Positions 1 to 10,125 of a DNA stretch of 64,000 nt are shown here, piece by piece (position 1 is the first letter of the stretch; the number at the start of each line of letters is the position of its first letter). The notes beneath the pieces were generated by a model that worked only from the letters and a program-made list of their open reading frames with translations, was not told the origin of the DNA and ran no database searches. The stretch is from the NCBI GenBank assembly GCA_034770075.1, contig CM068386.1:79399007-79463006 (forward strand), in the 5' to 3' direction. The translations under genes were made by a program, and so were the position numbers. The DNA is from Aralia elata (Eukaryota; Streptophyta; Magnoliopsida; Apiales; Araliaceae).

Positions 1-762
1 TTAGTCAACTGTTTAATCAATTTGATTCAAATCCTTATATAATCTACGTCTGGTAAGAAACTTAGAATAAAATGTGATAAAATCAGTGATACGTCTATGA
101 AGGCTCTAGTGAGCAAGGAAATAAGTTTGGGGGAGTCTTACGTTCTAAAAAAAAATTTGTCTTAGCTAGTTTGGTTTCGTGGCCATTGCTACTCGAGTTA
201 TTATATCCGTAGAGGTGTCTTGACACCTAGTGCCCTAAAGCCAACTGGTTTGGGAGTCGCTGGTTGAAAGCTCGTTACATGGGTAGTTTTATGAAGCCTA
301 AGGAAACCAGACATTGCACATGTCAAGTTCAAAAACGAGATGGAGCTTAAAACGCACTCGTGAAATAATAAAATATGCCGTAATACTCCCTTGTGCTAAT
401 TAAATGTTTACATGAGTCGGATTAGTTGTTTTGCTGATAGAGATATGAAAAAAAAAATTTTGAGTTACTTCCTAAGACGTTGATTATGTGAGTAATTTGG
501 GTTGTGATTGATTAAAATAGTTGATTCACACACACACACACAGCGTGAATGATGACAAGCGTGGGTTGACTAAACAGTTTAAGTGGGAACTTTACATTAT
601 ATGGTAGGTCGAATTGGTTGTTTTATGGATAATTGAGGCCTGATATGGATTACTATGTTGTTTAAGTTATTTGATTCGTTTGCATTATAGTTAGTTTGCA
701 TTTTATATGTTGGCATCATTGCATTGCTTGGGGACAAGCAATTGGTTAAGTTTGGGGGTATT
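1..762 (+). mobile_element. Element 0: 3' untranslated region of an Athila-like Ty3/gypsy element
   Basis: Non-coding sequence in front of the LTR at 763. It parallels the 3' UTR of element C (about 52200-53003): the phrase 'aagtttgggggagt', a structured 27-nt hairpin at 335-361, a short CA run at 529-542, and the polypurine tract 'aagtttgggggtatt' directly before the LTR. This order (3' UTR, polypurine tract, LTR) shows the element reads on the plus strand and that the LTR at 763 is its 3' LTR. The body of the element lies left of the window. No ORF here looks real. Confidence 0.75.
335..361 (+). other. Two-stem hairpin in the 3' UTR of element 0
   Basis: Outer stem ACGAG/CTCGT, five-base bulge ATGGA, inner stem GCTT/ACGC around AAA, then an unpaired A. 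The same fold recurs in elements A, B and C. Here the third inner pair is a T-C mismatch, so this copy is imperfect. Only one clear copy is visible in this UTR. Confidence 0.6.
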
Positions 763-2102
763 TGATGAGTGGGTTTTATACCTACGAATTAGGTCTTGTT
801 AAACTTAATTATTGCGGTCTTTAAGTGTTTTTAGTATTGTTTTACTTGTTTTTGTGTTTGTTTATTGTAGGATGGAGCTGGAAGGGCAAAAGTGTCAATT
901 TGGTGGAGAAAGGATTAAAAATTGGGCATGATGGCAATTTTGTAAATTCGTGGATTTGACCTAGTGCCTAGAGCGCTCGGATTTGTACTAAGATAGCGCC
1001 TTAGGCGCTCATGCACGATTCTGGGTACTGATTTGTGACTGGATGAACTAGGAGGAGGCCAATTAAGAAGAAAATTAGGTTTTTTATGAATCGGTGGAAG
1101 ACAAGGAGACTCCAAGTAGAAAAGTATTAGACTATCATTGAAACTATTTTACTTTTCTTTTGGGGATTTCAATTATTGTGGAATACTATTGTTCGTTTGC
1201 TGGATTTTAATGTGGATTTGAACTTAACTTTGGATTATAATCAACAATTGGGTTTGATCGTTCTATTCCTTCATCATTCTTTTGATTGTTTATTATTCAT
1301 ATGTAGTTTTGATCTCATAATGGCTTTTGGTTCAGTTATGAGCTAAATTCTATTATGGGATTCTAACGAATTTTAATATGTAATTTAGTTACAAGCTTGA
1401 TTGTAAGACTGTTTTACATATCCTGAGAAATCTCTATCATGGTTGTTTTGCATGTATGAATGCTTGATCACCATTCATTTTTAGTGTTTGTATGGAATTG
1501 AAAAATAATATATGAACATGGATTGTAATCATGATAGCTTGCGTATATGAAGCTATTTTGGATAGCTTGATATTTCGTGAAACAGATAGAAATATACTGT
1601 TTCACCGTAAGAGTTAAAATAAGGGCTTGTGTTTAAATTCAATATAATTACAATTTCACATAGAAATATAGTGATTTTGGTTATACCGATGATTGCATGG
1701 TGTCTATTGTTTATGGATATTATGTAAGCAGGTCATAATGCATTGATAAATGGTTATGTCTATAGCAGTGTCCTTGACTATTTTTCTGTGATATGTGAAC
1801 TTTCTTGCATGATGGTGGTAACTAGATGTTCTATTAAATGAAGTTAGGATCCCATTAATTCCAGTTTGATATATTGCATTATTAAGCGTATCTTTAGTTG
1901 TATTTGCTTTTGAAGTAATTTTGCTATCATAATCGAGTTTATTAGTTTAAGCATATAAATATAGTGATAGAGCTGATGCATAGTGATTTGATTTAACACT
2001 TTTTCTGTGGGACGATACTCTACTTCCTCTATATTACTTGTTGACACATGTATGCTTGCATGAGTTAGAGCTCTTTTATTAAAGATTAAAAAAGAGGCAA
2101 CA
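763..2102 (+). mobile_element. 3' LTR of element 0 (Athila-like), 1,340 bp
   Basis: Starts TGATGAGTGGG after a polypurine tract and ends GGCAACA at 2102. It is homologous to the LTRs of element C (53004 onwards and 53611-54906). It has a GC-rich islet with 'gcgc' motifs near 968-1010 and the segment 'tgtgggacgatactctac' near the 3' end, which also occurs in LTR C. Immediately downstream the gag of element A begins mid-gene, so element 0 is inserted in that gag. The target duplication cannot be verified because the left end is outside the window. Confidence 0.75.
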
Positions 2103-2106
2103 AATA

Positions 2107-3268
2107 TCAACTTAGACAGGCAGCTCCTGCAAATCCTGGAACATCTTTGGAAGACATGTTCAAGGCATTCATGAGTCAGACACAGCAGTTCTAACAGGAA
2201 ACGAAAAATTCTGTTCAAGACTTGAGAAATCAGATAGGTCAACTTGCCACCACAGTGGGGAGGTTGGATTCTCAAGGTTCAGGAAAGTTGCCCTCCCAAA
2301 CAGTTGTCAATCCAAGGGAGAATGCTAGTGCGATTACACTAAGGAATGGAAAAGAGTTGGAAGTACCCAAAGCAGTTACGAAAATTGAAGAGGACAAAGC
2401 TAAAGAGGAGACTGAGACACCGAGGAAAATTGTTACCCCATCTACTCCAGTTAAGACCTCACCGTTGCCATTTCCACCTAGAACACACAAGACTTCAAAG
2501 AAGGAGGAAAAAGAAAAGGAAATTTTGGAAACTTTCAGGAAGGTAGAGGTAAATATTCCTCTATTGGATGCCATCAAACAAGTGCCCAGGTACGCAAAGT
2601 TTTTGAAAGAATTGTGCACTAACAAAAGAAAATTGAAAGATGATAAAAAAGTCACTGTAGGAGAGAATGTGTCAGCAGTGCTTCAAAGAAAAATGCCCCC
2701 TAAATGTAAAGATCCAGGAATGTTTACAATCCCATGTAGAATAGGTAATACCAGATTTAAGAAAGCCATGCTAGATCTAGGAGCTTCAATAAATGTCATG
2801 TCATTGTCTGTATTTGCTTCTTTAAATCTAGGACCTTTGAAACAAACTGGTGTTATCATTCAATTTGCTGATCGTACTAATACTTACCCTCAAGGGGTAA
2901 TTGAAGATGTCTTAGTGCAGGTGAATCAGTTAATATTTCCTGCAGATTTTTACATTGTGGATATGGAAGATGACAGATCTCCAAATCCTTCGCATATCTT
3001 GTTAGGGCGGCCATTCTTGAAAACAGCAAGGACAATGATCGATGTGCACCATGGGACCTTGACCATGGAATTTGATGGAGAGAAAATTCAGTTCAATATA
3101 TATGATGCAATGAGGTACCCTAGTGATGTTAATCATGTTTTTGCCATTGACATCATTGATTCTATAGTGCAGGAATCTTTTGAACAAGAACACAGGGAAA
3201 GCTTGGAGCCATTACTAACAACTTGGACATGGATAAAGAGGAAGAATTTGACCAGAATCAGGAATTGA
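2107..3268 (+). pseudogene. Element A gag C-terminus and aspartic protease, decayed
   Basis: Reading begins inside gag just after the element 0 LTR. A stop (TAA) lies at about 2192, after which one frame is open to 3268. The first part is gag spacer ('RNQIGQLATTVGRL'), followed by a lysine/glutamate-rich linker and a gag-pro boundary resembling 'VNIPLLDAIKQVPRYAKFLK'. The protease domain spans about 2690-3110, with the active site as DLGASIN at about 2779 and 'ILLGRPFL' at about 2998. Athila-lineage proteases commonly carry DLGAS in place of DTGS. The frame is lost at about 3220-3268, where pol continues in another frame. There is no start codon because the 5' end is absent; the first open codon after the stop is not a translation start. 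Confidence 0.8.
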
Positions 3269-6200
3269 AGGAAGTTATGGCTGTATTGCACTCTTTACTA
3301 AAATTCACAGATAAGTATGCAGTTCAATCAATTCAATTGCCTGTTTCTCATAAAAAACTGTTACCATCTGTGGAGCAAGCTCCAATCTTAGAATTGAAAC
3401 CCTTACCTGCTCACTTGAAATATGCATATTTAGGGACTAATGAAACTTTACCTGTGATTATTGCTAGTAATCTAACCAAAGTGCAGGAAGAGAAATTGTT
3501 GAGAGTCCTAAGGGACCATGTCACAGTGTTTGGTTGGACGATAGCAGATATCAAAGGTATAAGGCCCGCGATGTGCATGCATAGGATTCTTTTGGATGAT
3601 GGAGCAAAGCCCACGAGAGAAGCACAACGAAGATTAAATCCACCCATGATGGAGGTAGTCAAGAAATAGGTGATTAAATTGCTTGATGCATGCATAATCT
3701 ACCCTATCTCCGACAGTCAGTGAGTGAGTCCGGTACAGGTAGTTGCGAAGAAGTGTGGAATAACTGTCATCACGAATGACAATAATGAGCTAGTACCCAC
3801 ACAGATACAAACAGGATGGAGAGTGTGTATTGACTACAGAAAATTAAATGCTGTAACTCGAAAAGATCACTTTTCTCTTCCTTTTATTGATCAAATGTTA
3901 GAACGATTAGCGGGGCATACTTATTATTGCTTTCTAGATGGTTTTTCAGGTTATAATCAGATAGTGATTGCACCCGAAGACCAGGAAAAGACCACATTCA
4001 CGTGTCCATTTGGTACTTTTGCATACCGGAGGATGTCGTTTCGACTTTGCAATACACCAAGTACTTTCCAGCGATGCATGGTAAGCATTTTTTCTGATCT
4101 TTTAGAAAATTGCATCGAGGTCTTTATGGATGATTTCACAGTACATGGTGATTCTTTGGATTTGTGCTTGGAAAATCTAACGCGCGTGCTAGATAGATGC
4201 TTGGAAACTAACCTTGTTCTTAATTGAGAAAAGTGTCACTTTATGGTAGAACAGGGTATAGTGCTTGGTCATATTGTGTTAGCTAAAGGTTTAGAGGTTG
4301 ATAAAGCTAAGATAGATATTGTGTCTGCTTTGCCTTACCCCGCTAGTGTGCGGGAGATTCGCTCTTTTCTTGGACATGCAGGTTTTTATCGGAGATTTAT
4401 CAAAGACTTCTCCAAAATAGCTCTGCCATTATGTAAGTTGCTACAAAAAGATGTGGAATTCCAGTTTGATGAAGCGTGCAAGGAGGCATTTGGCATGTTG
4501 AAGAGCCTATTGACTTCCGCGCCTGTGATTCAACTGCCAAATTGGAATCTTCCCTTCGAAATAATGTGTGATGCAAGTAATTCTGCAGTCGGAGTTGTTT
4601 TGGGCCAAAGAGTTGTCAAAGCTATCCGTGCCATCTATTATGCCTCTAGAACATTGAATGCAGCTCAGATTAACTACTCGACAACAGAAAAAGAACTTTT
4701 ATCTGTTGTTTTTGCTTTAGATAAATTTTGATCTTATTTACTTGGCACTAAAGTTGTAGTTTATTCTAACCATGCAGCTCTCAGGTATTTGTTAACCAAG
4801 AAGGACTCTAAACCCAGGATTATCAGATGGATTCTACTGTTGTAGGAATTTGACTTGGAAATCAATGATAAGAAGGGAGCGGATAACTTGGTAGCAGATC
4901 ACTTGAGTCGACTAGTGCGAGATGAGGAGGCACTACCATTGTATGATTTCTTTCCAGATGAGCATCTCTTTTCTATTCAGGAGGAATTGCCTTGGTATGC
5001 TAACATTGTTAATTATTTGGCAAGTGCATTTATTCCCAATGAATTTTTTAAAAAACAGAAGGATAAGCTTAGGAGTGATGTTAGACATTATGTTTGGGAT
5101 GATCCATACCTGTGGAAATTTTGTGCTGATCAGATAATCCGTAGATGTGTGCCTAATACCGAAACATTGTCTATTCTAACTTTTTGCCATTCCTATGCTT
5201 GTGGAGGTCATTTTGGACCCAAACGAACAGCTCATATGGTTTTAGAAAGTGGTTTTTATTGGCCAACAATTTTTAAAGACTCATATCTATTTTGTAAATC
5301 ATGCGAGAATTGTCAACGAACAGGTAACATATCATATATAAATCAAGTACCACAAACTCCCATTTTAATTGTTGAGATTTTTGATGTTTGGGGTATTAAT
5401 TTTATGAGACCTTTTCCTGTTTCTCATGGTAATATTTACATTCTCTTGGCTGTTGACTATGTTTCTAAATGGGTAGAAGCTAAAGCCACTAGGACTGATG
5501 ATTCTAAAGTTGTTGCAGATTTTATCAAAACTAACATATTTATTAGATTTGGAACTCCTAGAGCTATCATCAGCGATAGAGGAACTCACTTTTGCAACAG
5601 GATGTTAGCATCACTTTTCAGAAAATACAATGTTTTGCATAAGATTTCTACATCTTATCATCCGCAAAGCAATGGTCAGGCTGAAGTATCCAACCGTGAG
5701 GTGAAATCCATTTTGGAAAAGGTCCTCAGGTCAAGCAGAAAAGATTGGAGTCTGCGGTTAGATGATGTATTGTGGGCGTATAGAACCGCATACAAAACCC
5801 TCATTGGTGTGTCTCCGTACAGATTGGTTTTTGGGAAGTCATGTCATCTACCCGTAGAATTAGAACACAGAGCTTTTTGGGCGATCAAGCAATGTAATAT
5901 GAGTTTGGATGAAGCAGGGATGCATAGGATGTTCCAGTTACAAGAATTAGAAGAGATGAGGAATGAAGCATATAAGAGTTCTAGACTATACAAGAATAAA
6001 ACAAAGGCCTTCCATGACAAGCAGATTTTGAGGAAAGATTTCACTGTTGGACAACAAGTTCTCCTATTCAATTCGAGGTTGAAGTTATTTCCAGGTAAGT
6101 TACGCTCTCGTTGGGAAGGTCCATTTATTATTACTAATGTGTTCTCTCATGGTGTTATAGATATACAGAATCCAAAGACAGGGAAAGTATTCAAGGTCAA

Positions 6201-6285
6201 TGGACATAGGCTGAAACCTTTCCGTGAAGGATTTCCGATGGAGAGTGTGGAGATGATAGACCTAGTGGATCCGAGCTATGAATGA
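3223..6285 (+). pseudogene. Element A pol: reverse transcriptase, RNase H, integrase, decayed
   Basis: One frame runs from 3223 to the terminal stop at 6285 with premature stops at about 3667, 3721, 4225, 4729 and 4843. RT lies at about 3500-4250 with 'FLDGFSGYNQI' and the YxDD-box variant FMDDF at about 4126. RNase H follows (CDASNSAVG at about 4567; DHLSRL at about 4897). Integrase has the HHCC zinc-binding region at about 5190-5320 and a DDE core. The first catalytic Asp (usual context GIDF) is GINF here (about 5393); the second Asp (ISDRG, about 5570) and Glu (about 5690) remain. The C-terminal tail ends PSYE before the stop. Where I can compare with family consensus, stops fit Trp-to-stop or Gln/Arg-to-stop transitions. 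Function is lost through both the stops and the missing Asp. Confidence 0.85.
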
Positions 6286-6300
6286 TTGAGGAGAATTGAT

Positions 6301-6349
6301 GTCGGGCTAACGACGTTAACCAAATACGCTGCTTGGGAGGCAACCCAAG
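6301..6349 (+). other. Conserved twin hairpin just 3' of pol (element A)
   Basis: Hairpin 1: GTCG-GGCTAA-CGAC (6301-6314). Hairpin 2: CTTGGG-AGGCAA-CCCAAG (6332-6349). They begin about 15 nt after the pol stop codon. The same pair is found at the end of the coding region in elements B (23105-23151, minus strand) and C (51365-51411), although the elements are otherwise diverged. Function unknown; a role for the element RNA is an inference. Confidence 0.7.
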
Positions 6350-6863
6350 ACATCAGATTTGCTTTTCTATCCCTTTTTACTTCTCTATTGGCTTTTTAGT
6401 TTTTCGCTCGTCTTTTGCATGATTGTCTTACATTGGGGACAATGTAAGGTTTGAGTGTGGGGGAGGGGTTTAGGTTTAGGTTAGTATAGGTTAGGTAGGT
6501 TTGCTCTAAATGTGAAAATCTGAGTTGTTTGGTCAAGTTTTCAAAGGTTTTTAGTTTTAGAATGAAGATTGATGCCATTGATTGAATTTGTTTGATGCTA
6601 AATTAATTGATAAATGATGATAATGAAGTTAAGACCCATAGTTAACTGATTTAGATTGAGTTGGTATTGCATGAGTACTTGAGTATGAGATTTACTTGAC
6701 TAGGTTAGTTGTGGAGTTGACTTTGTGCGCTGATTTCATGATTTAAAACTGTGTAACTGCTTATCTTGTTTCCAGGACCATGTGAAGACAAAATTGGAAA
6801 TTTGAAAAAATTGAGAGAAAAAAAAATTGAAAAAAACATTTTGTCTCAAAAGGAAGACATGTG

Positions 6864-7025
6864 GTGGGTTGAGATAGAGCGTAAAACGCACTCACCTATA
6901 AACACGTGCAGCGAGATAGAGCGTAAAACGCACTCGTTGGTGAAAAAAAAGTGAGATGGAGCATAAAATGCACTCGCTTAAGAAAAGAATGCGAAAGGTG
7001 AAATGGAGCATAAAATGCATTCACC
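6864..7025 (+). repeat. Array of four structured hairpins in the element A 3' UTR
   Basis: Four copies of: outer stem, five-base bulge (ATRGA), inner stem, AAA loop, inner stem, one unpaired A, outer stem. Outer stems are TGAG/CTCA (6870-6894), CGAG/CTCG (6912-6936), GTGAG/CTCGC with one G-U pair (6951-6976), and GGTGAA/TTCACC (6997-7025). Inner stems are GCGT/ACGC in the first two and GCAT/ATGC in the last two. Sequence changes preserve pairing throughout, which argues for a selected RNA structure rather than a plain tandem repeat. Confidence 0.75.
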
Positions 7026-7369
7026 TGAATGAAGAAAAATGAATGGCAGGAAAAAAAACATGTTCTGGTTTTGAGTCAGTGTGCACGGTTGTTGTTCCAT
7101 ACAAACTGAGTTGAGTATCTGTGTTAATCATAGGAGATGCTTATGTGGTTTCAATTTGATTTATAGATGTTTAGTGGGGAATGATGAGGTTATTGTTATT
7201 AGTTGATTGATGAAGTATTGAACAAATTTCTGTTGATTGGTGTTAGTGTTCATGGATGCTAATTGAATTTGAACTTTTGGGAGTTTGGTTGAATAGAATT
7301 CAAATGATTTCAATATAACTTTTGTTTTACTTTACACGACGACGTGTAAAGACTAAGTGTGGGGTAATT

Positions 7370-8686
7370 TGATAAGTGCATAATATTCATTTATTTTCAT
7401 TCCTTTATATTTACTTTATTACATGTTTAATTGTGTATATGCACTTATTAAATTGTTTATTGATTTCAGAAGGATTCAGAGTCAAAAGTGGAAAAAGATG
7501 GAAAATCGGAGCTAAAACGAGAAAAAGTTGAAAAGTTAGAAAATTTGAGGTTCTCGCCCCGGCGAGATTTTTGTGCTAGGATTCCTCGCCCCGACGAGGT
7601 AGCCTCTGCCCGTTTTCGCCCCAGCCGATCCAGAGTTCGCCCCGGCGCAGACCTCTTTGGAGTTTCTCGCCCCGGCGAGAAACTGAAGAACAAAATCCTC
7701 GCCCCGGCGAGAAAGGCTGGCGTTGACCAGTTTGACCAGCTTTGACTTTTTATAATTTTTGAGGATTTCTATTTCAGATTGGATTCTTAATTCTTAGAGA
7801 CTTAGGATATTATCTTAGGATTATAAATAGATGTTTTTAGTTTATTATTGGGGATCTTGATAACTACAATTGTAATCCTAATTGGAGGAGATTGAAGGCA
7901 TGTCAGGCTAAACTTTTACTTTCAGTTCTAAGGGATGTTGAACCTTATTCATAATTAATGGTTTAATCAGGTTTTATTTATTTATTCCTTCTTGCATGAG
8001 ATTTATTCTGATAATCTATTTTTAATTGATTATATGTTATTTAATCTTTTGATTTGATTTGGCCAATTGAATTAATTTGATTAATATCATCTGCTAGATT
8101 AAGATATAGTATTAAGAAAACGATATTATATCTGATCATAAGTAGCAATTAATAGTATTTGATTATAGACAAGCTTTTGGATATTATTAAGATTATTAGA
8201 AGGCAAGTTAAATAATTCCTGATTGTGTAATTGTTGCTTGGAATAACATAATTCTCTAATTCTTCATGCTGTTATTATATTAAATCTAGACTGATAGTTC
8301 TAGGTTATATGATAGTTAGGGTCTCTTGAGGCGATTGTCACATTTAATTTACACATAAGGAGAATTTCGGATAATTAGCGATTGCAATTATCTAGGGTTA
8401 TTAATCTCATTGAAGGATAAATATTGTTAAACTTGACTTTTTCATAATTGTGCTAAGGTGATACTGAACTGAAGAACTGAAGCTCGTTATTTATTGATCA
8501 CTCTTAATTACTTTTGTTGGCTTAGTGAATCAAACTCAAAACCCCCCATTAATAAAAATAACAGAAATATTAGAATAAGTAAAAAATTAATTCACTTCTC
8601 TGTGGGATCGATCCTTGCTTGTCATTATACTAAGTTTTGTGCTAGTAGAGTGTTAGTAAGGTATTAATTTTGGAGTGTAAAACGAC
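7370..8686 (+). mobile_element. 3' LTR of element A, about 1,317 bp
   Basis: Starts TGATAAGTGCAT directly after the polypurine tract and ends near ACGACA at 8686. A probable TATA box (TATAAATA, 7822-7829) lies downstream of a GC-rich islet (7553-7715), so the islet is in U3. The segment 'ctgtgggatcgatccttg' near the end is typical of Athila-type LTR 3' regions. There is no second LTR of this family in the window, so the exact right boundary is inferred from the TG...CA rule only. The ORFs drawn across the islet on both strands are not coding. Confidence 0.7.
7553..7715. repeat. GC-rich inverted-repeat islet in LTR A (CTCGCCCCGGCGAG)
   Basis: About six copies, some degenerate, of CTCGCCCCGGCGAG, each a six-base inverted repeat (CTCGCC/GGCGAG) around CC. 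The copy at about 7669-7690 extends to ten-base arms (GTTTCTCGCC/GGCGAGAAAC). The islet stands out sharply in an AT-rich LTR and lies about 110 bp upstream of the TATA box. It is rich in CpG. It may be a promoter element or a methylation target; neither is shown. Confidence 0.65.
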
Positions 8687-9278
8687 AGCTCCCAATTAGT
8701 GAATCTGAATATATTGGTACATACTTTGTTTGCTCTTAGGAAGAGAATGTTTGATCTCATAATCATTTGTGTGGAGACACTAAAGCAAGTATGTAGGTGC
8801 TTATTAGAGAATAAGTTCACTGAACGTGACTCACTGAAGAAATACCTAATGGAGTTTTACTTGCCTGTCAATAGGAATTCCTCTAGTGATAGTAGTACAA
8901 GTGATCCTTGGACTTGAGATCATCATAGTATCTTGTGTATGATGAGTTATGTTTTGACATGTCCCTTAAGACCTTTAGGGTATATCAAAGGGTAATAAGT
9001 TATAAATGGAGATAGTTGAATGGTCAACAAAGAATCTACCACTTCTAGTAAAAGGAGAGAATGTCCTATGTGATTTGATAAATGACAACTCAGTAGTCCT
9101 TAGTCAAGGCAGAATGAAATTATAAAGTAGTTTCTAATTTGCATTGTTTAGAGTTGTGCATTTGAGAATCAAAATACATATAATTAAATAAAATAAGATT
9201 TGACAGTAATTCCATGTCTTATATTTAATTGGGACATTGTTTGGTAGAAGGATCGAATTGTACGGTAACTATTCAATG

Positions 9279-9951
9279 TGGTTAATTGACTTTTTGGTCA
9301 CTGTACTAGGGCCCGATTTTCATTGTGGTTACCGAAACTTTTTTTTGTGACAATCGCATAACTATATTCGAAAATACTTACCAAATGGTCATTACTTATG
9401 ATTTTCGTCCAAAAAACAGATGGAAATCGTGAGCGTGTATATCACGTGATGTTTTTTGCTGATGTGTACATGGGCTTTGCCATGTATATCATTATGTGCC
9501 AAGCACATGGTAATTAACCCTTCATAATACAAATCAAAGGGCTCGACTGGATCTCCATGGTCGTGTCCATTACTTGGCCCCTGCCCTGCTCCTGAATTGC
9601 CTTATGCAGAAATCTTATCGGAGAACTAGAAGAAAAAACCCACATGATACAAGGTTGTTCTAATCTCCAGCGAACTTCAACAATGGCGGATGGATCCATA
9701 ACCCTAACCCTAACAGAGCTTCTCAATCACTTCGTCATTAACATTATCTCACGCCCATGTACACATCAGCAAAAAAACATCACGTGATGTGCACGCTCAC
9801 GACTTCCGTCTGTTTTTTAGGCGAAAATCATAAGTAATAACCATTTGGTAAGTATTTTCGAGTATAGTTATGCGATTGTCACAAAAAAAGTTTCGGTAAC
9901 CACAATGAAAATCGGGCCCTAGTACACTGACCAAAAAGTCAACTAATCCCC
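9279..9951. mobile_element. Non-autonomous MULE with ~197-bp terminal inverted repeats; possible Pack-MULE
   Basis: Left repeat 9279-9474 and right repeat 9754-9951 are inverted copies with about a dozen mismatches. The ends read TGGTTAATTGAC on the left and GGGGATTAGTTGAC on the right (inverted). The flanks give a 9-bp target duplication, tattcaatg (9270-9278) and tattcactg (9952-9960), matching at 8 of 9 bases; 9 bp is typical of Mutator-like elements. The 279-bp core has no transposase. On the minus strand it contains 'gttagggttagggtt' followed by an ATG and an open frame of about 60 codons, which could be a captured 5' UTR and first exon. I do not recognise the peptide. Confidence 0.85.
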
Positions 9952-10039
9952 TATTCACTGAATGGTTCTTTTGTGATTAATGTTGAAATCTATATTATCT
10001 GGAAAGTCGTTGATCGCTAAGAGGGTTTACCCTTATTGT

Positions 10040-10125
10040 AGAATAAATATTATTTATTTAAATAAATTAAATAGTTTAATTTATTTAAATAAATTAAATA
10101 GTTTAATTTATTTATTTAAATAAGA
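10040..10125. repeat. AT-rich direct repeat in the copia LTR
   Basis: About 28-30 bp ('taaataaattaaatagttt' core) repeated twice and partly a third time. A TTA-trinucleotide run follows at about 10346-10380. Slippage-type repeats with no evident role. Confidence 0.6.

Larger units (their letters stand above)
6286..7369 (+). other. Element A 3' UTR with twin hairpin, hairpin array and polypurine tract
   Basis: Non-coding spacer between the pol stop and the 3' LTR. It holds the twin hairpin at 6301-6349, a four-copy hairpin array at 6864-7025, and the polypurine tract 'aagtgtggggtaatt' at 7354-7369, which would prime plus-strand DNA synthesis. The rest is AT-rich with no convincing ORF. The small open frame near 6766-6954 only reads through the hairpin repeats. 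Confidence 0.7.
2103..8686 (+). mobile_element. Element A: Athila-like Ty3/gypsy retrotransposon, 5' part missing, decayed
   Basis: Contains the C-terminal part of gag, protease, reverse transcriptase, RNase H, integrase, a 3' UTR and a 3' LTR (7370-8686), all on the plus strand. Its 5' LTR, primer-binding site and first part of gag lie beyond element 0, off the left edge. The FMDDF form of the reverse-transcriptase active site, the DLGAS protease motif and the 3' motif at 6301-6349 are typical of the Athila/Tat side of plant Ty3/gypsy. Several stop codons and a frame change make it non-coding as it stands. Confidence 0.85.

Noticed and set aside
7466..7745. Overlapping ORFs on both strands in LTR A
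   Set aside because: Both read the CTCGCCCCGGCGAG repeat islet of the LTR; no domain and no codon structure.
763..8686. LTRs at 763 and 7370 as the two ends of one element
   Set aside because: The two LTR sequences are unrelated (TGATGAGTGGG against TGATAAGTGCAT), a 3' UTR precedes the first, and gag starts mid-gene after it; two elements are needed.
8699..8917. 72-codon ORF at the left end of the copia LTR
   Set aside because: No match to a family I know; the position in LTR-like DNA favours chance.
9700..9722. Interstitial telomere
   Set aside because: Only two or so CCCTAA-type units are present; a telo-box in a captured leader fits better.
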